Assembly: GCA_030783905.1 (NCBI GenBank)
Contig: JAQAHH010000001.1
Location: 150,398 to 214,397 of the forward strand
DNA: 64,000 bases
Origin: Bisgaard Taxon 45
Lineage (GTDB): Bacteria; Pseudomonadota; Gammaproteobacteria; Enterobacterales; Pasteurellaceae
Reading direction: 5' to 3'
In this document: one piece after another, positions 18,345 to 28,848 of the stretch
How positions within the stretch are numbered: the stretch's first letter is position 1
How the letters are laid out: every line of letters starts with the position of its first letter
Translations under genes and position numbers: made by a program
The notes under the pieces: model-generated
The model's input: the letters and a program-made list of their open reading frames with translations, nothing else
Told to the model about the DNA's origin: nothing
Databases searched by the model: none

Positions 18345-19109
18345 ATGACCATAAATTTTACAAAAATTTTTCAAGATAGTTGGAATTTTGTGCGTAATCA
18401 ACGCCAAATCACCCTCACATTTGTATTTGCTTTTTTTCTCAGTAATTTTCTAATTAGCTTATTGATAAGTAGCATTTCATCAAATGAGGTGATGTCACTA
18501 CGCAATAGTAGTGACGATTTAGCCCAAATTTTAGGCATCAGCACGGCTGGCCCCAATGACGCATCCTTATATTTTTTTCACCAAGTGATTAATTTTATCC
18601 TTACGGCATGGTGCTTAATTTCTATCCATCACATTAGTCAAAGTACCCCTTCTCTCAATGCCAGTTTCCACCTAGCATTGCAGCGTTTCTTCGGCGCCCT
18701 TATCATTAATATCCTATTAATCACCCCAATTATTATTGGTTTATCTGAAATCTTTTTCTCATTAATTGTGAAGAAATCACAACCCTCGATGTTTTCCTTG
18801 CTGTCTGTGGGATTCGGTATTTATCTGTGTATCCGTTTTTGTTTAACATCGACACATTACCTAATCACGCATGAAGGGCTAATTCAATCATTCAAAACAA
18901 CATGGAAGGCGGGGATCAAACGGGTTATCCCATTATTTTCATATTCCATGATGGTATATTTCTTATTACCCGTAGTGATCCGCCAATTGGCAGCAATCGC
19001 AACCAATTTAATCGTAGAAATCGCCGTTGCCTTGTTAATTGCATTTTTAACCGTCTTCTCATTGGTTTTCACTTACCGTTTCTATACTATTTTTATGCAA
19101 AAGGCGTAA
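18345..19109 (+). CDS. yciC: YciC (UPF0259) family inner-membrane protein
   Basis: An integral membrane protein of 254 residues of unknown biochemical role. About six hydrophobic segments are visible, including LTFVFAFFLSNFLISLLIS near residue 30, the LIINILLITPIIIGLSEIFF stretch, and two helices at the C terminus (MMVYFLLPVVI, IAVALLIAFLTVFSLVFTY). It begins the same-strand set yciC-yciB-yciA-yciI, with 6 bases to yciB, and is divergent from ompW. The name rests on synteny and topology as much as on sequence. Confidence 0.8.
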   Translation: MTINFTKIFQDSWNFVRNQRQITLTFVFAFFLSNFLISLLISSISSNEVMSLRNSSDDLAQILGISTAGPNDASLYFFHQVINFILTAWCLISIHHISQSTPSLNASFHLALQRFFGALIINILLITPIIIGLSEIFFSLIVKKSQPSMFSLLSVGFGIYLCIRFCLTSTHYLITHEGLIQSFKTTWKAGIKRVIPLFSYSMMVYFLLPVVIRQLAAIATNLIVEIAVALLIAFLTVFSLVFTYRFYTIFMQKA

Positions 19110-19115
19110 ACCAAC

Positions 19116-19670
19116 ATGAAACAATTATTAGAGTTTATCCCACTTATTTTATTCTTTGCGGTGTACAAGCTCGTCGGTATCCGCGAAGCCGCCATCACGT
19201 TGATTATCGCTACCCTCATTCAATTACTGATTCTAAAAATTAAGTATGGCAAGATTGAAAAACAACAACTAGTTATGGGCATCGCGGTGGTCTTTTTTGG
19301 TGCATTGACCGCTTATTTCAATCAACTGGAATATTTAAAATGGAAAGTGACCATTGTCTATGCTCTTTTTGCCTTGATTTTACTGGTTAGCCGCTATGGC
19401 TTTAACAAAAATCTAATCAAACTCATGTTAGGCAAAGAAGAGGCGCTTGATTTACCCGAGCAAGTATGGAATCGTCTTAATCTCGGTTGGGCACTTTTCT
19501 TTCTGCTCTGTATGTTAATCAATCTTTATATTAGCCAATATTTATCGGACGATCTGTGGGTAGATTTTAAAACTTTTGGTATTCTCGGGATGACCCTGAT
19601 TGCCACAATCATTACTGGCCTATATATTTATCGCTATCTTCCGCAGACTAAAAGCAACCATAAGGAATGA
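19116..19670 (+). CDS. yciB: Inner-membrane septation-linked protein YciB (IspZ/IspA family)
   Basis: YciB is a small polytopic inner-membrane protein linked to cell-envelope maintenance and intracellular septation. The 184 residues begin [21 protein letters not shown], the highly conserved family start. Further helices follow at [57 protein letters not shown] and [20 protein letters not shown]. Helix 3 is followed by the family [10 protein letters not shown] pattern. It overlaps or abuts yciA (ATGATC), so the two are likely coupled. Confidence 0.92.
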   Translation: MKQLLEFIPLILFFAVYKLVGIREAAITLIIATLIQLLILKIKYGKIEKQQLVMGIAVVFFGALTAYFNQLEYLKWKVTIVYALFALILLVSRYGFNKNLIKLMLGKEEALDLPEQVWNRLNLGWALFFLLCMLINLYISQYLSDDLWVDFKTFGILGMTLIATIITGLYIYRYLPQTKSNHKE

Positions 19671-19672
19671 TC

Positions 19673-20116
19673 ATGACAAATAAGCTTGATACCGAGAAAA
19701 ACTGTGATAACCGTGGCACATTACTATTACGTACTCTTGCGATGCCTTCCGATACCAATGCAAATGGTGATATTTTTGGTGGTTGGATTATGTCCCAAAT
19801 GGATATGGGAGGCGCCATTCTAGCAAAGGAAATCGCCCATGGACGGGTTGTGACGATAGCTGTTGAAAGCATGACCTTTATTCGTCCAATTACGGTAGGT
19901 GATGTCGTGTGTTGCTACGGTAAATGTTTAAGTGTTGGGCGTTCATCCATTAAAATTAAGATGGAAGTGTGGGTGAAAAAAGTCTCCAGTGAGCCGATTG
20001 GTGAACGCTATTGTGTGACAGAAGCCGTCTTTACTTTCGTTGCGGTTGATAACGCAGGACGACCTCGGATCGTACCACGCGAAAATAACCCTGAATTAAC
20101 AAAAGCACTCTCTTAA
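19673..20116 (+). CDS. yciA: Acyl-CoA thioesterase YciA
   Basis: YciA is a hotdog-fold thioesterase that hydrolyses a broad range of acyl-CoAs in the cytosol. The protein has about 147 residues. The catalytic region is [20 protein letters not shown] (conserved Asp after NG), followed by [18 protein letters not shown] and [24 protein letters not shown], all standard in the family. The start is set at the second ATG (19673), which lies 6 bases after AGGA; the ATG at 19667 overlaps the yciB stop and is too close. Third gene of the yciCBA cluster. Confidence 0.92.
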   Translation: MTNKLDTEKNCDNRGTLLLRTLAMPSDTNANGDIFGGWIMSQMDMGGAILAKEIAHGRVVTIAVESMTFIRPITVGDVVCCYGKCLSVGRSSIKIKMEVWVKKVSSEPIGERYCVTEAVFTFVAVDNAGRPRIVPRENNPELTKALS

Positions 20117-20139
20117 GCGACAAAAGAAGGAAAGAAACG

Positions 20140-20439
20140 ATGATGTACTATGTGATTTTTGCGCAAGATAAACCGAATACCTTAGCGCAACGTTTGGCAG
20201 TGCGTGAAAAACACCTCGCACGTTTAACCCAACTCCAAGCCGAAGATCGTTTATTAGTGGCGGGTCCAAATCCAGCAATTGATGATGAAAATCCAGGTAA
20301 CCATGGGTTTACAGGCTCAACCGTGATAGCAAAATTTACCAGTTTAGAGGAAGCCAAACATTGGGCAAGTCAAGATCCTTATGTGGAAGCCGGTGTATAT
20401 GACGATGTGATCGTCAAACCGTTTAAACGCGTTTTTTAA
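20140..20439 (+). CDS. yciI: YciI family protein
   Basis: A 98-99 residue alpha/beta (ferredoxin-like) protein of the YciI family; the fold is known but the reaction is not settled. Seen: [42 protein letters not shown], with the conserved His and Asp of the putative active-site pair, and a C-terminal [18 protein letters not shown]. Two adjacent ATG codons follow AAGGAAAG; either could start it. It lies 23 bases after yciA, as in E. coli, and is probably in the same transcript. Confidence 0.88.
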   Translation: MMYYVIFAQDKPNTLAQRLAVREKHLARLTQLQAEDRLLVAGPNPAIDDENPGNHGFTGSTVIAKFTSLEEAKHWASQDPYVEAGVYDDVIVKPFKRVF

Positions 20440-20581
20440 TTTTATTTATCTGATTGTTCTTAGGGGACGAACCGCTTCTCGTCCCTTTTCATTTGAAATA
20501 AATCCACAACACACCGCACTTTTCCGCTAAAATCAGGTCTAACCTTGTATCATTTTTATCCTTAATCTGTTCGAGAAATGA

Positions 20582-22624
20582 ATGAAATTAACAACGATTT
20601 CCCTCGCTTATGTGCTGACGTTACTCTCCATTTCGGTCACTGCTACACCAGTGAGTCGATCAGCAGATCATGCGCCACATACTGAAAGCACGTCTATCAC
20701 AACCGACCGGATACAAGCGCGTCAAATTTATCAAAAAATCCAACAATTGCTTCAGCGTTCCCAATCAGATAATACGCGAGAGCTTGTGCAAGCCTTATTA
20801 GCCAAAATTGAAGACTATCCCCTTTATCCTTATGCCCAATATGCTTACTTAAGAGCGGACAAAAATACATTAACTTTGGCTCAAATTGAGGCATTTCACG
20901 CCCAGTTTCCGTCTTTTCCTTTAACCACAGAATTACAAAAGCAATGGTTACAACAGGCTCAAACGAAAGCGGAATGGCAAAGCATTATGCGCGCACCTTT
21001 CCGACTGAAAGATATCGCTTCACGTTGCATACAGTTGCAAGCAGAATATGAACTGTCACCGAATATGCCTGCTGCGTCTCTTACACAATGGCAACAGCAG
21101 GTGACACAACTTTGGCTGACTGGTGCAGCGTTACCGCCAACCTGTGATGGGCTTTTAGCTCGTTGGAAAGAAAATGGTCACCCTCAGGAAGCCGAATTAA
21201 AAGAACGTGCCGTTCTTGCCTTTGAGCAAGGTAATCAAGGCGTGCTAGCCCATTTGGCGCAACAAACGGAACAAATAGATACTCAACGTTGGCTACATGA
21301 ACTACGACGCCTCAGTAAAAATCCGTTGCGCTTACAACATCCTCAATCTCTCTTTTTTATTGACAACCTTTCTGCCGATCAACCATTTGTACAACGGATC
21401 GTGCTAAGTCATTTCCCTGCCTTGATAAAAGGACTAAAAGAAACGGATATCAAAAACCCACACGATCCCTTTGAACCCTATGCACAATGGGCAAATCAGT
21501 TAGCATTATCGAAAACACAACAACATCAGTGGAAGAAAATACTCATCGCCCATCTCTTTGATAGTGAAAATCCTCATCTACAACAATGGCGAGATAGAGA
21601 ATTACTGGTATTGAAAGACGATACCCTTACAGAACGCCGTTTACGTACCGCGCTACGCGAAAAGGGCGATCTCTCCCCTTGGCTAGATTTGTTGTCCAAG
21701 AGTGCGAAACAAAAAGAGGAATGGCGTTATTGGCAAGCGAAAGTCCTCGCACAGCAGCAAACAAGCCACGCTCAAGCCCAACACATTTTTCAACAATTAG
21801 CAAAACAGCGTGGATTTTATCCTCTATTAGCCAGTGCAGAACTGAATATCGACTATCACCCGACAGTTAAAACGTTTAATCCACCACCCTCACTTGATAT
21901 TAAAGCGACCTTTTCCGTTGAATTAGACAGAATTGCTGAATTACGCACTCTCAATGCGACACAATATATGAATCTTGAGTGGAAGGCGTTATTAGATAAA
22001 GCAAGCTTTGAACAAAAACTTGCCCTATCCCAATATGCGACGGAACAAGCTTGGTTTGATTTAGGGGTAGAAGCCACTATTCAAGCCAAAGCATGGGGCT
22101 ATCTTGGCCTACGTTTACCCAATGCATATTTAGAGTGGTTCGATTTGCATCTAAAAAATAAAAATATCCACCGCACTTTTGCCATGGCTATTGCGCGCCA
22201 AGAAAGTGCTTGGAAACCCGATGTGTCTTCTCACGCCAATGCACAGGGGCTGATGCAGCTGTTACCAAGTACCGCAAAACAAACGGCTCGGGAAGCAGAT
22301 TTGCCTTACACGGATCAAAAACAATTATTCGATCCCTTTGATAACATTATGCTCGGCACCGCTCATTTACAGCAACTGTATGAAAAATATGGTAATAATC
22401 GTATTTTAATTGCGGCAGCCTATAATGCAGGGGCAAGTCGAGTGGATCGTTGGCTAACCAAAGCAGAGGGGAAATTAAGTATGGCGGAATTTATTGCCTC
22501 AATTCCCTTTTATGAAACAAGAGGCTATGTACAAAATGTGTTGACTTATGACGTGTATTACCAGTGGCTACAACAGCAACCCCAGCAAAAATTTAGCCAA
22601 GATGAATATAATCGATTATACTAG
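20582..22624 (+). CDS. slt: Soluble lytic murein transglycosylase
   Basis: Slt cleaves peptidoglycan glycan strands in the periplasm, forming 1,6-anhydro-MurNAc. The 680 residues begin with a signal peptide (MKLTTISLAYVLTLLSISVTATP), followed by a long alpha-superhelical U-domain rich in Gln and Leu repeats. The C-terminal lysozyme-like domain has the catalytic Glu in AIARQESAWKPDVSSHANAQGLMQLLPSTA and the companion motif AAYNAGASRVDRWL. Length equals the E. coli 70-kDa enzyme. It is followed at 26 bases by trpR, the same order as in E. coli. Confidence 0.93.
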   Translation: MKLTTISLAYVLTLLSISVTATPVSRSADHAPHTESTSITTDRIQARQIYQKIQQLLQRSQSDNTRELVQALLAKIEDYPLYPYAQYAYLRADKNTLTLAQIEAFHAQFPSFPLTTELQKQWLQQAQTKAEWQSIMRAPFRLKDIASRCIQLQAEYELSPNMPAASLTQWQQQVTQLWLTGAALPPTCDGLLARWKENGHPQEAELKERAVLAFEQGNQGVLAHLAQQTEQIDTQRWLHELRRLSKNPLRLQHPQSLFFIDNLSADQPFVQRIVLSHFPALIKGLKETDIKNPHDPFEPYAQWANQLALSKTQQHQWKKILIAHLFDSENPHLQQWRDRELLVLKDDTLTERRLRTALREKGDLSPWLDLLSKSAKQKEEWRYWQAKVLAQQQTSHAQAQHIFQQLAKQRGFYPLLASAELNIDYHPTVKTFNPPPSLDIKATFSVELDRIAELRTLNATQYMNLEWKALLDKASFEQKLALSQYATEQAWFDLGVEATIQAKAWGYLGLRLPNAYLEWFDLHLKNKNIHRTFAMAIARQESAWKPDVSSHANAQGLMQLLPSTAKQTAREADLPYTDQKQLFDPFDNIMLGTAHLQQLYEKYGNNRILIAAAYNAGASRVDRWLTKAEGKLSMAEFIASIPFYETRGYVQNVLTYDVYYQWLQQQPQQKFSQDEYNRLY

Positions 22625-22650
22625 TGTGATAGTTAAAGGGAGAAACTACT

Positions 22651-22959
22651 ATGTACTTAAGTCGCAATCTTGAACAATGGCATGCTTTCGTCGAAATGTT
22701 ACGCACTGCATTCGCACAAGGCAAAGAACAAGAGATATTAACTCTCTTGCTCACCCCTGATGAACGAGACTCCGTTGGGCTGCGTTTACAAATTGTGGCG
22801 CAATTATTAGATAAAAGTGTGCCACAGCGAGAGATTCAACAAAATCTTAATACCAGTGCGGCAACCATTACCCGTGGTTCAAACATGATTAAAACCATGC
22901 CACCTGAATTTATGACGTGGGTAAAAGAACAATTAGATGAGCAAGCGAAAAAAGACTAA
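22651..22959 (+). CDS. trpR: Trp operon repressor TrpR
   Basis: TrpR is a homodimeric helix-turn-helix repressor that binds trp operators when loaded with tryptophan. The 102 residues include LLTPDERDSVGLRLQIVAQLLDK and the helix-turn-helix VPQREIQQNLNTSAATITRGSNMIK, both close to the enterobacterial protein. It lies after slt and overlaps mtgA by 23 bases, so slt-trpR-mtgA probably form one transcript. No trp operator was recognised near its start. Confidence 0.93.
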   Translation: MYLSRNLEQWHAFVEMLRTAFAQGKEQEILTLLLTPDERDSVGLRLQIVAQLLDKSVPQREIQQNLNTSAATITRGSNMIKTMPPEFMTWVKEQLDEQAKKD

Positions 22960-23683
22960 ACATCCTTTTCCTTGTTTCAGTCTTTGGCAACAGTTTAAAC
23001 GAAAAATTTACCGCACTTTTGCGATCTTTGTGCTGATTTTCCTCTCAAGTGTGTTGCTGTTTCGTTTTGTACCGATTCCTATTTCTGCCTATATGTTACA
23101 GCAAAAAATAGGCAATTTACTGGCAGGGAATTTGAGCACACCGATCCATTATCAATGGATTCGCTTTGAGCAAATGAACCAATCTATTCAACTCGCAGTG
23201 ATAGCCAGTGAAGATCAACGTTTTGCTAGCCATTATGGCTTTGACTGGGAGGCCATTAAAGCTGCGTTACAACACAATAAAAACGGTAAAAGGATTCGGG
23301 GTGGCTCAACCATTAGCCAACAAACGGCTAAAAATCTATACTTGTGGCATGGGCAAAGTTGGTTGCGTAAAGCGATTGAAATGCCAACTACGCTTGTACT
23401 TGAAACGCTTTGGTCAAAAAAACGTATTCTTGAGGTCTATCTCAATATTGCGGAGTTTGGACCTAATATTTTTGGCGTGGAAGCAGCGAGTCAACATTAT
23501 TTCAACAAATCAGCCAAGCAATTAAATTACGCTGAAGCGGCATTACTCGCTGCCGTCCTGCCCAATCCGATTATCTTCCACGTGGATAAGCCGAGTGCTT
23601 ACGTGAAAAAAAGACAACAGCATATTCAGCGTCAAATGCATTTATTAGGTAAACAATATTTGAATCAGTTAAATGAGGGCTAG
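22937..23683 (+). CDS. mtgA: Monofunctional peptidoglycan glycosyltransferase MtgA
   Basis: MtgA polymerises lipid II into glycan strands at the periplasmic face of the inner membrane (GT51 family, no transpeptidase domain). The 248 residues have a basic N terminus and one transmembrane anchor (IFVLIFLSSVLLFRFV). The catalytic Glu follows in VIASEDQRFASHYGFDWEA, then the RGGSTISQQTAKNLYLW motif and the LEVYLNIAEFGPNIFGVEAAS region. The start lies inside the end of trpR in another frame. Its 3' end faces fdx across a shared hairpin. Confidence 0.93.
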   Translation: MSKRKKTKHPFPCFSLWQQFKRKIYRTFAIFVLIFLSSVLLFRFVPIPISAYMLQQKIGNLLAGNLSTPIHYQWIRFEQMNQSIQLAVIASEDQRFASHYGFDWEAIKAALQHNKNGKRIRGGSTISQQTAKNLYLWHGQSWLRKAIEMPTTLVLETLWSKKRILEVYLNIAEFGPNIFGVEAASQHYFNKSAKQLNYAEAALLAAVLPNPIIFHVDKPSAYVKKRQQHIQRQMHLLGKQYLNQLNEG

Positions 23684-23722
23684 CATAAGTGCAGTCAGGC
23701 TGAGAAAGGTTTTGCTAAACAG

Positions 23723-23748
23723 AAAGGCTCAACAAGGTTGAGCCTTTT
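23723..23748. terminator. Bidirectional terminator between mtgA and fdx
   Basis: The stem AAAGGCTCAAC / GTTGAGCCTTT with a 3-base loop lies between the two convergent genes. It can end both slt-trpR-mtgA and the isc-hsc transcript. Confidence 0.85.
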
Positions 23749-23750
23749 AC

Positions 23751-24086
23751 TTATTCTTCACGTGCATGGTTTAAACTATATTTTGGAATTTCAACCACTA
23801 AATCCTCTTTGCCCACCAAACATTGGCAGCTCAACCGACTATCTACTTCGAGCCCCCACGCTTTATCAAGCATATCATCTTCCATATCCGTGCTTTCATT
23901 TAAGCTATCAAAGCCTTCACGAATAATCACATGACAAGTGGTACAGGCACAAGATTTATCACAGGCGTGCTCAATATCAATGCCCGCATTCAGTGCCGCA
24001 TCTAATAAGTTTTCTCCCTCTGCCACCTCTAAAGCTAAACCTTCAGGGCAAAGTTCTTCATGGGGTAAAAATACAACTTTTGGCAT
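23751..24086 (-). CDS. fdx: ISC-system [2Fe-2S] ferredoxin
   Basis: This adrenodoxin-type ferredoxin supplies electrons for iron-sulfur cluster assembly on IscU. The 111 residues start MPKVVFLPHEELCPEG. The cluster ligands sit in HACDKSCACTTCHV (three Cys) and CQCLVG (fourth Cys), and the helix SLNESTDMEDDMLDKAWGLE is typical of ISC ferredoxins. It follows hscA by 20 bases on the minus strand and is the last gene of the cluster. No iscX follows; mtgA comes next in the opposite direction. Confidence 0.95.
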   Translation of the reverse strand: MPKVVFLPHEELCPEGLALEVAEGENLLDAALNAGIDIEHACDKSCACTTCHVIIREGFDSLNESTDMEDDMLDKAWGLEVDSRLSCQCLVGKEDLVVEIPKYSLNHAREE

Positions 24087-24106
24087 TTTAATCCTATCTC
24101 TTAAGG

Positions 24107-25969
24107 TTATTTTGCGTTTTTCATTACATCATCAATCGCTTTGCCAGCAAGAGCTTGGCGAATTGACTTATCCATTCGACGCGATGCAAAGTCTTGTGTT
24201 GCAATATCAAGCTGTTTAATACCTTGCTTAATATCTTGCGTGTCACCTTCTTTTTGCAGGCGTTGCAAAGAAATAATGGCGTTTTTCACCGCACTTAATT
24301 CTTCGTCATTTAATAAATCTTGATCGGCACTTAATGCAGAACGTACACTTTCTAATACACGTTGCGCTTCCACGCGTTGTTCAGCCAATAAGCGCGCTTG
24401 AATATCTTCTTTGGCATTCAGCATGGAAGCTTTTAGCATGTTGGTAATTTCATCATCAGTTAATCCATAAGAGGGTTTAACCTGAATGGATGATTGTACA
24501 CCTGTCGATTTTTCCATCGCGGTGACACTTAATAAACCATCTGCATCCACTTGATAGGTGACGCGAACATGCGCAGCACCCGCTGCCATAGCAGGAATAC
24601 CTTTTAAGCTAAAACGCGCAAGAGAACGGCAATCTGCCACCATTTCGCGTTCACCTTGTACGACATGGACAGACATCGCGGTTTGCCCGTCTTTAAAGGT
24701 GGTAAATTCCTGTGCTCTTGCCACTGGAATGGTCGTATTACGTGGAATAATTTTTTCCACTAATCCACCCATTGTTTCAATACCGAGTGAGAGCGGAATC
24801 ACATCTAACAATAACATATCCGCATCGGGTTTATTCCCCACTAAAATATCGGCTTGAATCCCGGCACCTAATGCTACCACTTTGTCAGGATCGAGCGAGG
24901 TTAACGGCTCTTTTTGGAAAAATGCAGCCACTTGTTCACGCACAAACGGCACGCGCGTTGAACCACCGACCATCACCACTTCACACACTTCATCGACACT
25001 CACGTTGGCATCTTTTAACGCTCGGCGACAAGCCAGTAATGAGCGTTTGACTAACGCTTGGATCAGCTGATTAAACTGTTCACGCGTAATATTGCCTTGC
25101 CAACCCTGATAGTGAATTGTTGTTTCCTGATGATCCGTTAGCGCAACTTTGATTTGTGTGGCAAGTGCGGTAAGTTGACGTTGTTGTTGCGCATTTTGTG
25201 GTGCAATACCTGACTGCGTCACGATCCAATCCATTAATTGGTGGTCAAAATCATCACCTCCTAACGCGGTATCCCCACCCGTTGCTAGCACTTCAAACAC
25301 GCCTTTGGATAAGCGTAAGATCGAAATATCAAAGGTGCCACCACCTAAATCATAAACCGCAATCACCCCTTCTTGTCCGCTGTCTAAACCATAAGCAATT
25401 GCTGCTGCAGTGGGCTCATTTAATAAGCGTAATACATTGATACCCGCTAATTTTGCTGCATCTTTGGTACTTTGGCGTTGCGCATCATCAAAATAGGCGG
25501 GGACGGTAATCACTGCCCCAGCTAACTCACCCGCTAAGCGTTTCTCCGCAAGTGCGGTCAATTTTTTCAAAATTTCAGCAGAAATTTCTACTGGGCTAAA
25601 TACGCCCTTATCCGTACGAATTAATGGCAGACCGTTTTCACTGGCTTCAAATTGATATGGCAAATTTGGATAACGTTGTTGCACATCAGCAAGACTTCTG
25701 CCAATTAATCGCTTAACCGATACAATCGTATTATGCGGATTTTGGCTAGCTAACTCCGCCGCTTCATAGCCTACGATGACGTTATCTTGTTCAAAATGCA
25801 CCACAGAAGGGACTAAAGGGCGTTCTTTTTCATCTAATAAAATATCCACTTGACCACTACGCACGGTCGCAATTAACGAGTTAGTGGTGCCCAAATCAAT
25901 CCCTACCGCTAATTTATGTTGATGAGGACTTGCACTTTGACCGGGTTCTGCAATTTGAAGTAATGCCAT
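24107..25969 (-). CDS. hscA: Fe-S assembly chaperone HscA
   Basis: HscA is the specialised Hsp70 that, with HscB, helps release clusters from IscU to acceptor proteins. The 620 residues comprise an N-terminal actin-like ATPase ([68 protein letters not shown]) and a substrate domain from about residue 390. The ISC role rather than general DnaK is shown by position between hscB and fdx and by the shorter, HscA-type C terminus lacking the DnaK disordered tail. The 76-base gap after hscB is the widest within the hsc part. Confidence 0.95.
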   Translation of the reverse strand: MALLQIAEPGQSASPHQHKLAVGIDLGTTNSLIATVRSGQVDILLDEKERPLVPSVVHFEQDNVIVGYEAAELASQNPHNTIVSVKRLIGRSLADVQQRYPNLPYQFEASENGLPLIRTDKGVFSPVEISAEILKKLTALAEKRLAGELAGAVITVPAYFDDAQRQSTKDAAKLAGINVLRLLNEPTAAAIAYGLDSGQEGVIAVYDLGGGTFDISILRLSKGVFEVLATGGDTALGGDDFDHQLMDWIVTQSGIAPQNAQQQRQLTALATQIKVALTDHQETTIHYQGWQGNITREQFNQLIQALVKRSLLACRRALKDANVSVDEVCEVVMVGGSTRVPFVREQVAAFFQKEPLTSLDPDKVVALGAGIQADILVGNKPDADMLLLDVIPLSLGIETMGGLVEKIIPRNTTIPVARAQEFTTFKDGQTAMSVHVVQGEREMVADCRSLARFSLKGIPAMAAGAAHVRVTYQVDADGLLSVTAMEKSTGVQSSIQVKPSYGLTDDEITNMLKASMLNAKEDIQARLLAEQRVEAQRVLESVRSALSADQDLLNDEELSAVKNAIISLQRLQKEGDTQDIKQGIKQLDIATQDFASRRMDKSIRQALAGKAIDDVMKNAK

Positions 25970-26045
25970 GGTTTATCTCTATTCTCTTATTATTTCATAC
26001 TGACTTTTATTATAGCAGTTTTATCTTGTGGTTGTTTTAATCTAC

Positions 26046-26564
26046 TTAACAGTCTAATAGCTTTTCTTCGACACGTTCTACTTCAATCAATAATTTTTTA
26101 ATAAAACGTAATTTATCATTAATGCTATTTGCTTGCTGCCATTGTTGGTTTAACAATGCCTCGGATAATTCATTTAATAAGCGCTTTTGGCTTTGCTCAA
26201 TATCCGCACTGAAAGCCATTAATTGCTCACTGTCTTTTTGCTCTTCGATTTCATCTAACTGTTCACGCCATTGCATTTGCTGCATTAAAAAGGCTAGATC
26301 TCGGGTGCTCGTTTGTTCGATATTTTGTTGTTCACCCGTGTGTAGTGCAATGATACTTTCTGCACGTAAAATCGGATCTTTTAAAATTTGCAATGCATCG
26401 TTCACTTCAGCAGAACGTTGCATGGCTAAGCGTTGTTCTTGCGCAGAATGCGTAGTGAAATTATCGGGATGCAAGGATTTTTGCAAAGCGAGATAACGAG
26501 TTGATAATTCTCGTTGATCAACATGAAAATCGACGGGTAAACCAAAAATTTCAAATGGATTCAT
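26046..26564 (-). CDS. hscB: J-domain co-chaperone HscB
   Basis: HscB stimulates the HscA ATPase and delivers IscU to it. The 172 residues carry an N-terminal J domain (MNPFEIFGLPVDFHVDQRELSTRYLALQ with the LHPDNF HPD motif near residue 37) and a C-terminal helical IscU-binding domain. Length and motif order fit the family. It lies 30 bases after iscA on the minus strand. Confidence 0.94.
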   Translation of the reverse strand: MNPFEIFGLPVDFHVDQRELSTRYLALQKSLHPDNFTTHSAQEQRLAMQRSAEVNDALQILKDPILRAESIIALHTGEQQNIEQTSTRDLAFLMQQMQWREQLDEIEEQKDSEQLMAFSADIEQSQKRLLNELSEALLNQQWQQANSINDKLRFIKKLLIEVERVEEKLLDC

Positions 26565-26594
26565 CTTTCACTCAAATCATAAAGTTAAAGGGGA

Positions 26595-26918
26595 TTAAAC
26601 GTGGAAACTTTCTCCGCAACCACATTGATCTTTGACATTAGGATTGTTGAATTTAAAGCCTTCATTTAACCCTTCTTTGGCGAAATCTAACTCCGTACCG
26701 TCTAAATAAACCAAGCTTTTCGCATCGACAATAATTTTGACACCATGTTGTTCAAACACCTCATCATCAGGATTTAACTCATCGACAAATTCGAGTACAT
26801 AAGCTAAGCCAGAACACCCGGAGGTTTTAATGCCTAAGCGTAACCCAATCCCCTTACCACGATTTGCGAGGAAGGTTCTTACCCGATCTGCTGCCGTTTC
26901 AGTCAGTGAAATACCCAT
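26595..26918 (-). CDS. iscA: Iron-sulfur cluster assembly protein IscA
   Basis: IscA is an A-type scaffold/carrier of iron or iron-sulfur clusters, 107 residues. The start [13 protein letters not shown] is chosen because it reproduces the canonical IscA N terminus and length; an upstream in-frame codon would add 18 unrelated residues. The three cluster cysteines are in SGCSGLAYV and the C-terminal CGCGESFHV. It lies between iscU and hscB with a 69-base gap after iscU. Confidence 0.94.
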   Translation of the reverse strand: MGISLTETAADRVRTFLANRGKGIGLRLGIKTSGCSGLAYVLEFVDELNPDDEVFEQHGVKIIVDAKSLVYLDGTELDFAKEGLNEGFKFNNPNVKDQCGCGESFHV

Positions 26919-26987
26919 TAAATTCTCTACTCCATTGCGTCTTATAATGTGAAAGGGGCAATATTGCCCCAATTGAATTTTAGATAA

Positions 26988-27374
26988 TTATTTTGCTTCT
27001 TTTTTCGCTTTGTAGTCTGCAATCGCAGCTTTGATGGCATCTTCAGCCAAAATTGAACAGTGCACTTTTACCGGTGGTAATTCTAATTCTTCTGCGATTT
27101 GGCTATTTTTGATCGCTTGTGCTTCATCAAGTGATTTACCTTTCACCCATTCTGTAATTAATGAGCTTGAGGCGATCGCAGAACCACAACCGTATGTTTT
27201 AAATTTTGCATCTTCGATAATGCCTTCTTCACTGACTTTAATTTGCAGTTGCATCACGTCACCACAAGCCGGTGCGCCCACCATACCCGTACCAACGTTC
27301 ACATCCTTTTTATCTAAAGACCCAACGTTACGTGGATTTTCATAATGATCAATCACTTTATTACTGTATGCCAT
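26988..27374 (-). CDS. iscU: Iron-sulfur cluster scaffold IscU
   Basis: IscU is the scaffold on which [2Fe-2S] clusters are built from IscS sulfur. The 128 residues carry the three cluster cysteines in GAPACGDV, YGCGSAIASSS and VHCSILAEDA. The HscA recognition motif LPPVK lies just before the last cysteine. An unusually long 214-base gap separates it from iscS upstream, and it contains an uptake signal (27439-27447). Confidence 0.96.
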   Translation of the reverse strand: MAYSNKVIDHYENPRNVGSLDKKDVNVGTGMVGAPACGDVMQLQIKVSEEGIIEDAKFKTYGCGSAIASSSLITEWVKGKSLDEAQAIKNSQIAEELELPPVKVHCSILAEDAIKAAIADYKAKKEAK

Positions 27375-27588
27375 AATCTATTCCTTCCAGTTTAAGCAAA
27401 GTACGATTATTTCCTGAACGAAAATATTTTGAAAATCGACCGCACTTTTGTATTACTGCTATCTCATTGAACGCTAGCCTAGCGTCCCGATGTGTTAAAT
27501 ATAATTTAAAATATAGCCTGTCTTGCAAGCCGTTCAGTTGAAGTCAGTGCATAGCATACGCACAACCACAACGCCACTCTTTTTCAGA

Positions 27589-28803
27589 TTAGTGATGAGT
27601 CCATTCAATGGTACTCAAATCAATACCTTCTTTAAACATATCCCAAAGCGGCGAAAGCTCACGCAATTTACTGACTGCGTTTTTCACCAATTCGATGGTG
27701 TAATCAATTTCTTCTTCCGTGGTATAACGACCTAGAGTGAAACGAATCGAGCTATGTGCTAATTCATCATTTAAACCTAATGCACGTAACACGTAAGATG
27801 GCTCAAGGCTCGCAGACGTACAGGCGGAACCTGATGAAACAGCAATATCACGTAATGCCATCATTAACGATTCACCTTCAACATAGTTAAAGCTAATATT
27901 TAAGTTACTGTCTAAGCGGTGTGCCATCGAACCGTTTACGTAAGTTTCCTCAATATCTTTTAAGCCATTGTATAAGCGATCACGTAATGCTTTTAAGCGT
28001 GGCATTTCTGTTGCCATTTCTTCTTTACAGATACGATATGCTTCACCCATTCCGACGATTTGGTGTACAGGTAAAGTACCTGAACGCATACCTCGCTCAT
28101 GCCCACCACCATGGATGATCGCTTCTAAACGGACACGTGGTTTACGACGGACATAAAGTGCACCAATCCCTTTTGGTCCGTAAAGTTTGTGGCTAGACAT
28201 CGACATTAAATCCACTTTTAATTCGGCTAAATTAATGGGTAATTTGCCCACACTTTGTGTCGCATCAACATGGAATAAAATTTTGCGAGCACGGCATAAT
28301 TCACCGATCGCAGCGATATCTTGAATCACACCAATCTCATTATTGACGTGCATAATTGACACTAAAATGGTGTCATCACGCATCGCGTTTTTTAATTCAT
28401 CTAAATCAATTAAACCATCTGATTTTGGATTTAAATAGGTCACTTCGAAACCTTCACGCTCAAGCTGACGGCAAGTATCTAATACGGCCTTATGTTCGGT
28501 TTTACAGGTAATGATATGTTTACCTTTACTTTGATAAAAGTGTGCGGCCCCTTTAATGGCTAAATTGTCTGACTCTGTTGCACCAGAAGTAAACACAATT
28601 TCACGTGAATCGGCACCAATCAAATCCGCAATATGGTTACGTGCAACATCAACCGCTTCTTCTGCCTGCCATCCAAATTTATGTGAACGGGAAGCGGGGT
28701 TACCAAAGTTACCCTCTACCGTTAAATATTCCATCATTTTTTTTGCCACACGCTCATCAACAGGACAAGTCGCGGCGTAATCCAGATAAATAGGTAATTT
28801 CAT
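27589..28803 (-). CDS. iscS: Cysteine desulfurase IscS
   Basis: IscS is a PLP enzyme that takes sulfur from cysteine and hands it to IscU and to tRNA thiolation enzymes. The start [16 protein letters not shown] gives 404 residues, exactly the usual length, with AGGAAAG 6 bases upstream; the first in-frame ATG would add eight odd residues. Motifs: [13 protein letters not shown], the PLP lysine in [12 protein letters not shown], and the flexible active-site loop [14 protein letters not shown] with the persulfide cysteine. It follows iscR closely (45 bases). Confidence 0.96.
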   Translation of the reverse strand: MKLPIYLDYAATCPVDERVAKKMMEYLTVEGNFGNPASRSHKFGWQAEEAVDVARNHIADLIGADSREIVFTSGATESDNLAIKGAAHFYQSKGKHIITCKTEHKAVLDTCRQLEREGFEVTYLNPKSDGLIDLDELKNAMRDDTILVSIMHVNNEIGVIQDIAAIGELCRARKILFHVDATQSVGKLPINLAELKVDLMSMSSHKLYGPKGIGALYVRRKPRVRLEAIIHGGGHERGMRSGTLPVHQIVGMGEAYRICKEEMATEMPRLKALRDRLYNGLKDIEETYVNGSMAHRLDSNLNISFNYVEGESLMMALRDIAVSSGSACTSASLEPSYVLRALGLNDELAHSSIRFTLGRYTTEEEIDYTIELVKNAVSKLRELSPLWDMFKEGIDLSTIEWTHH

Positions 28804-28848
28804 TTCTTTCCTCACTCCTAAATTCATTTTTACCGTACAGGTGCCGGC

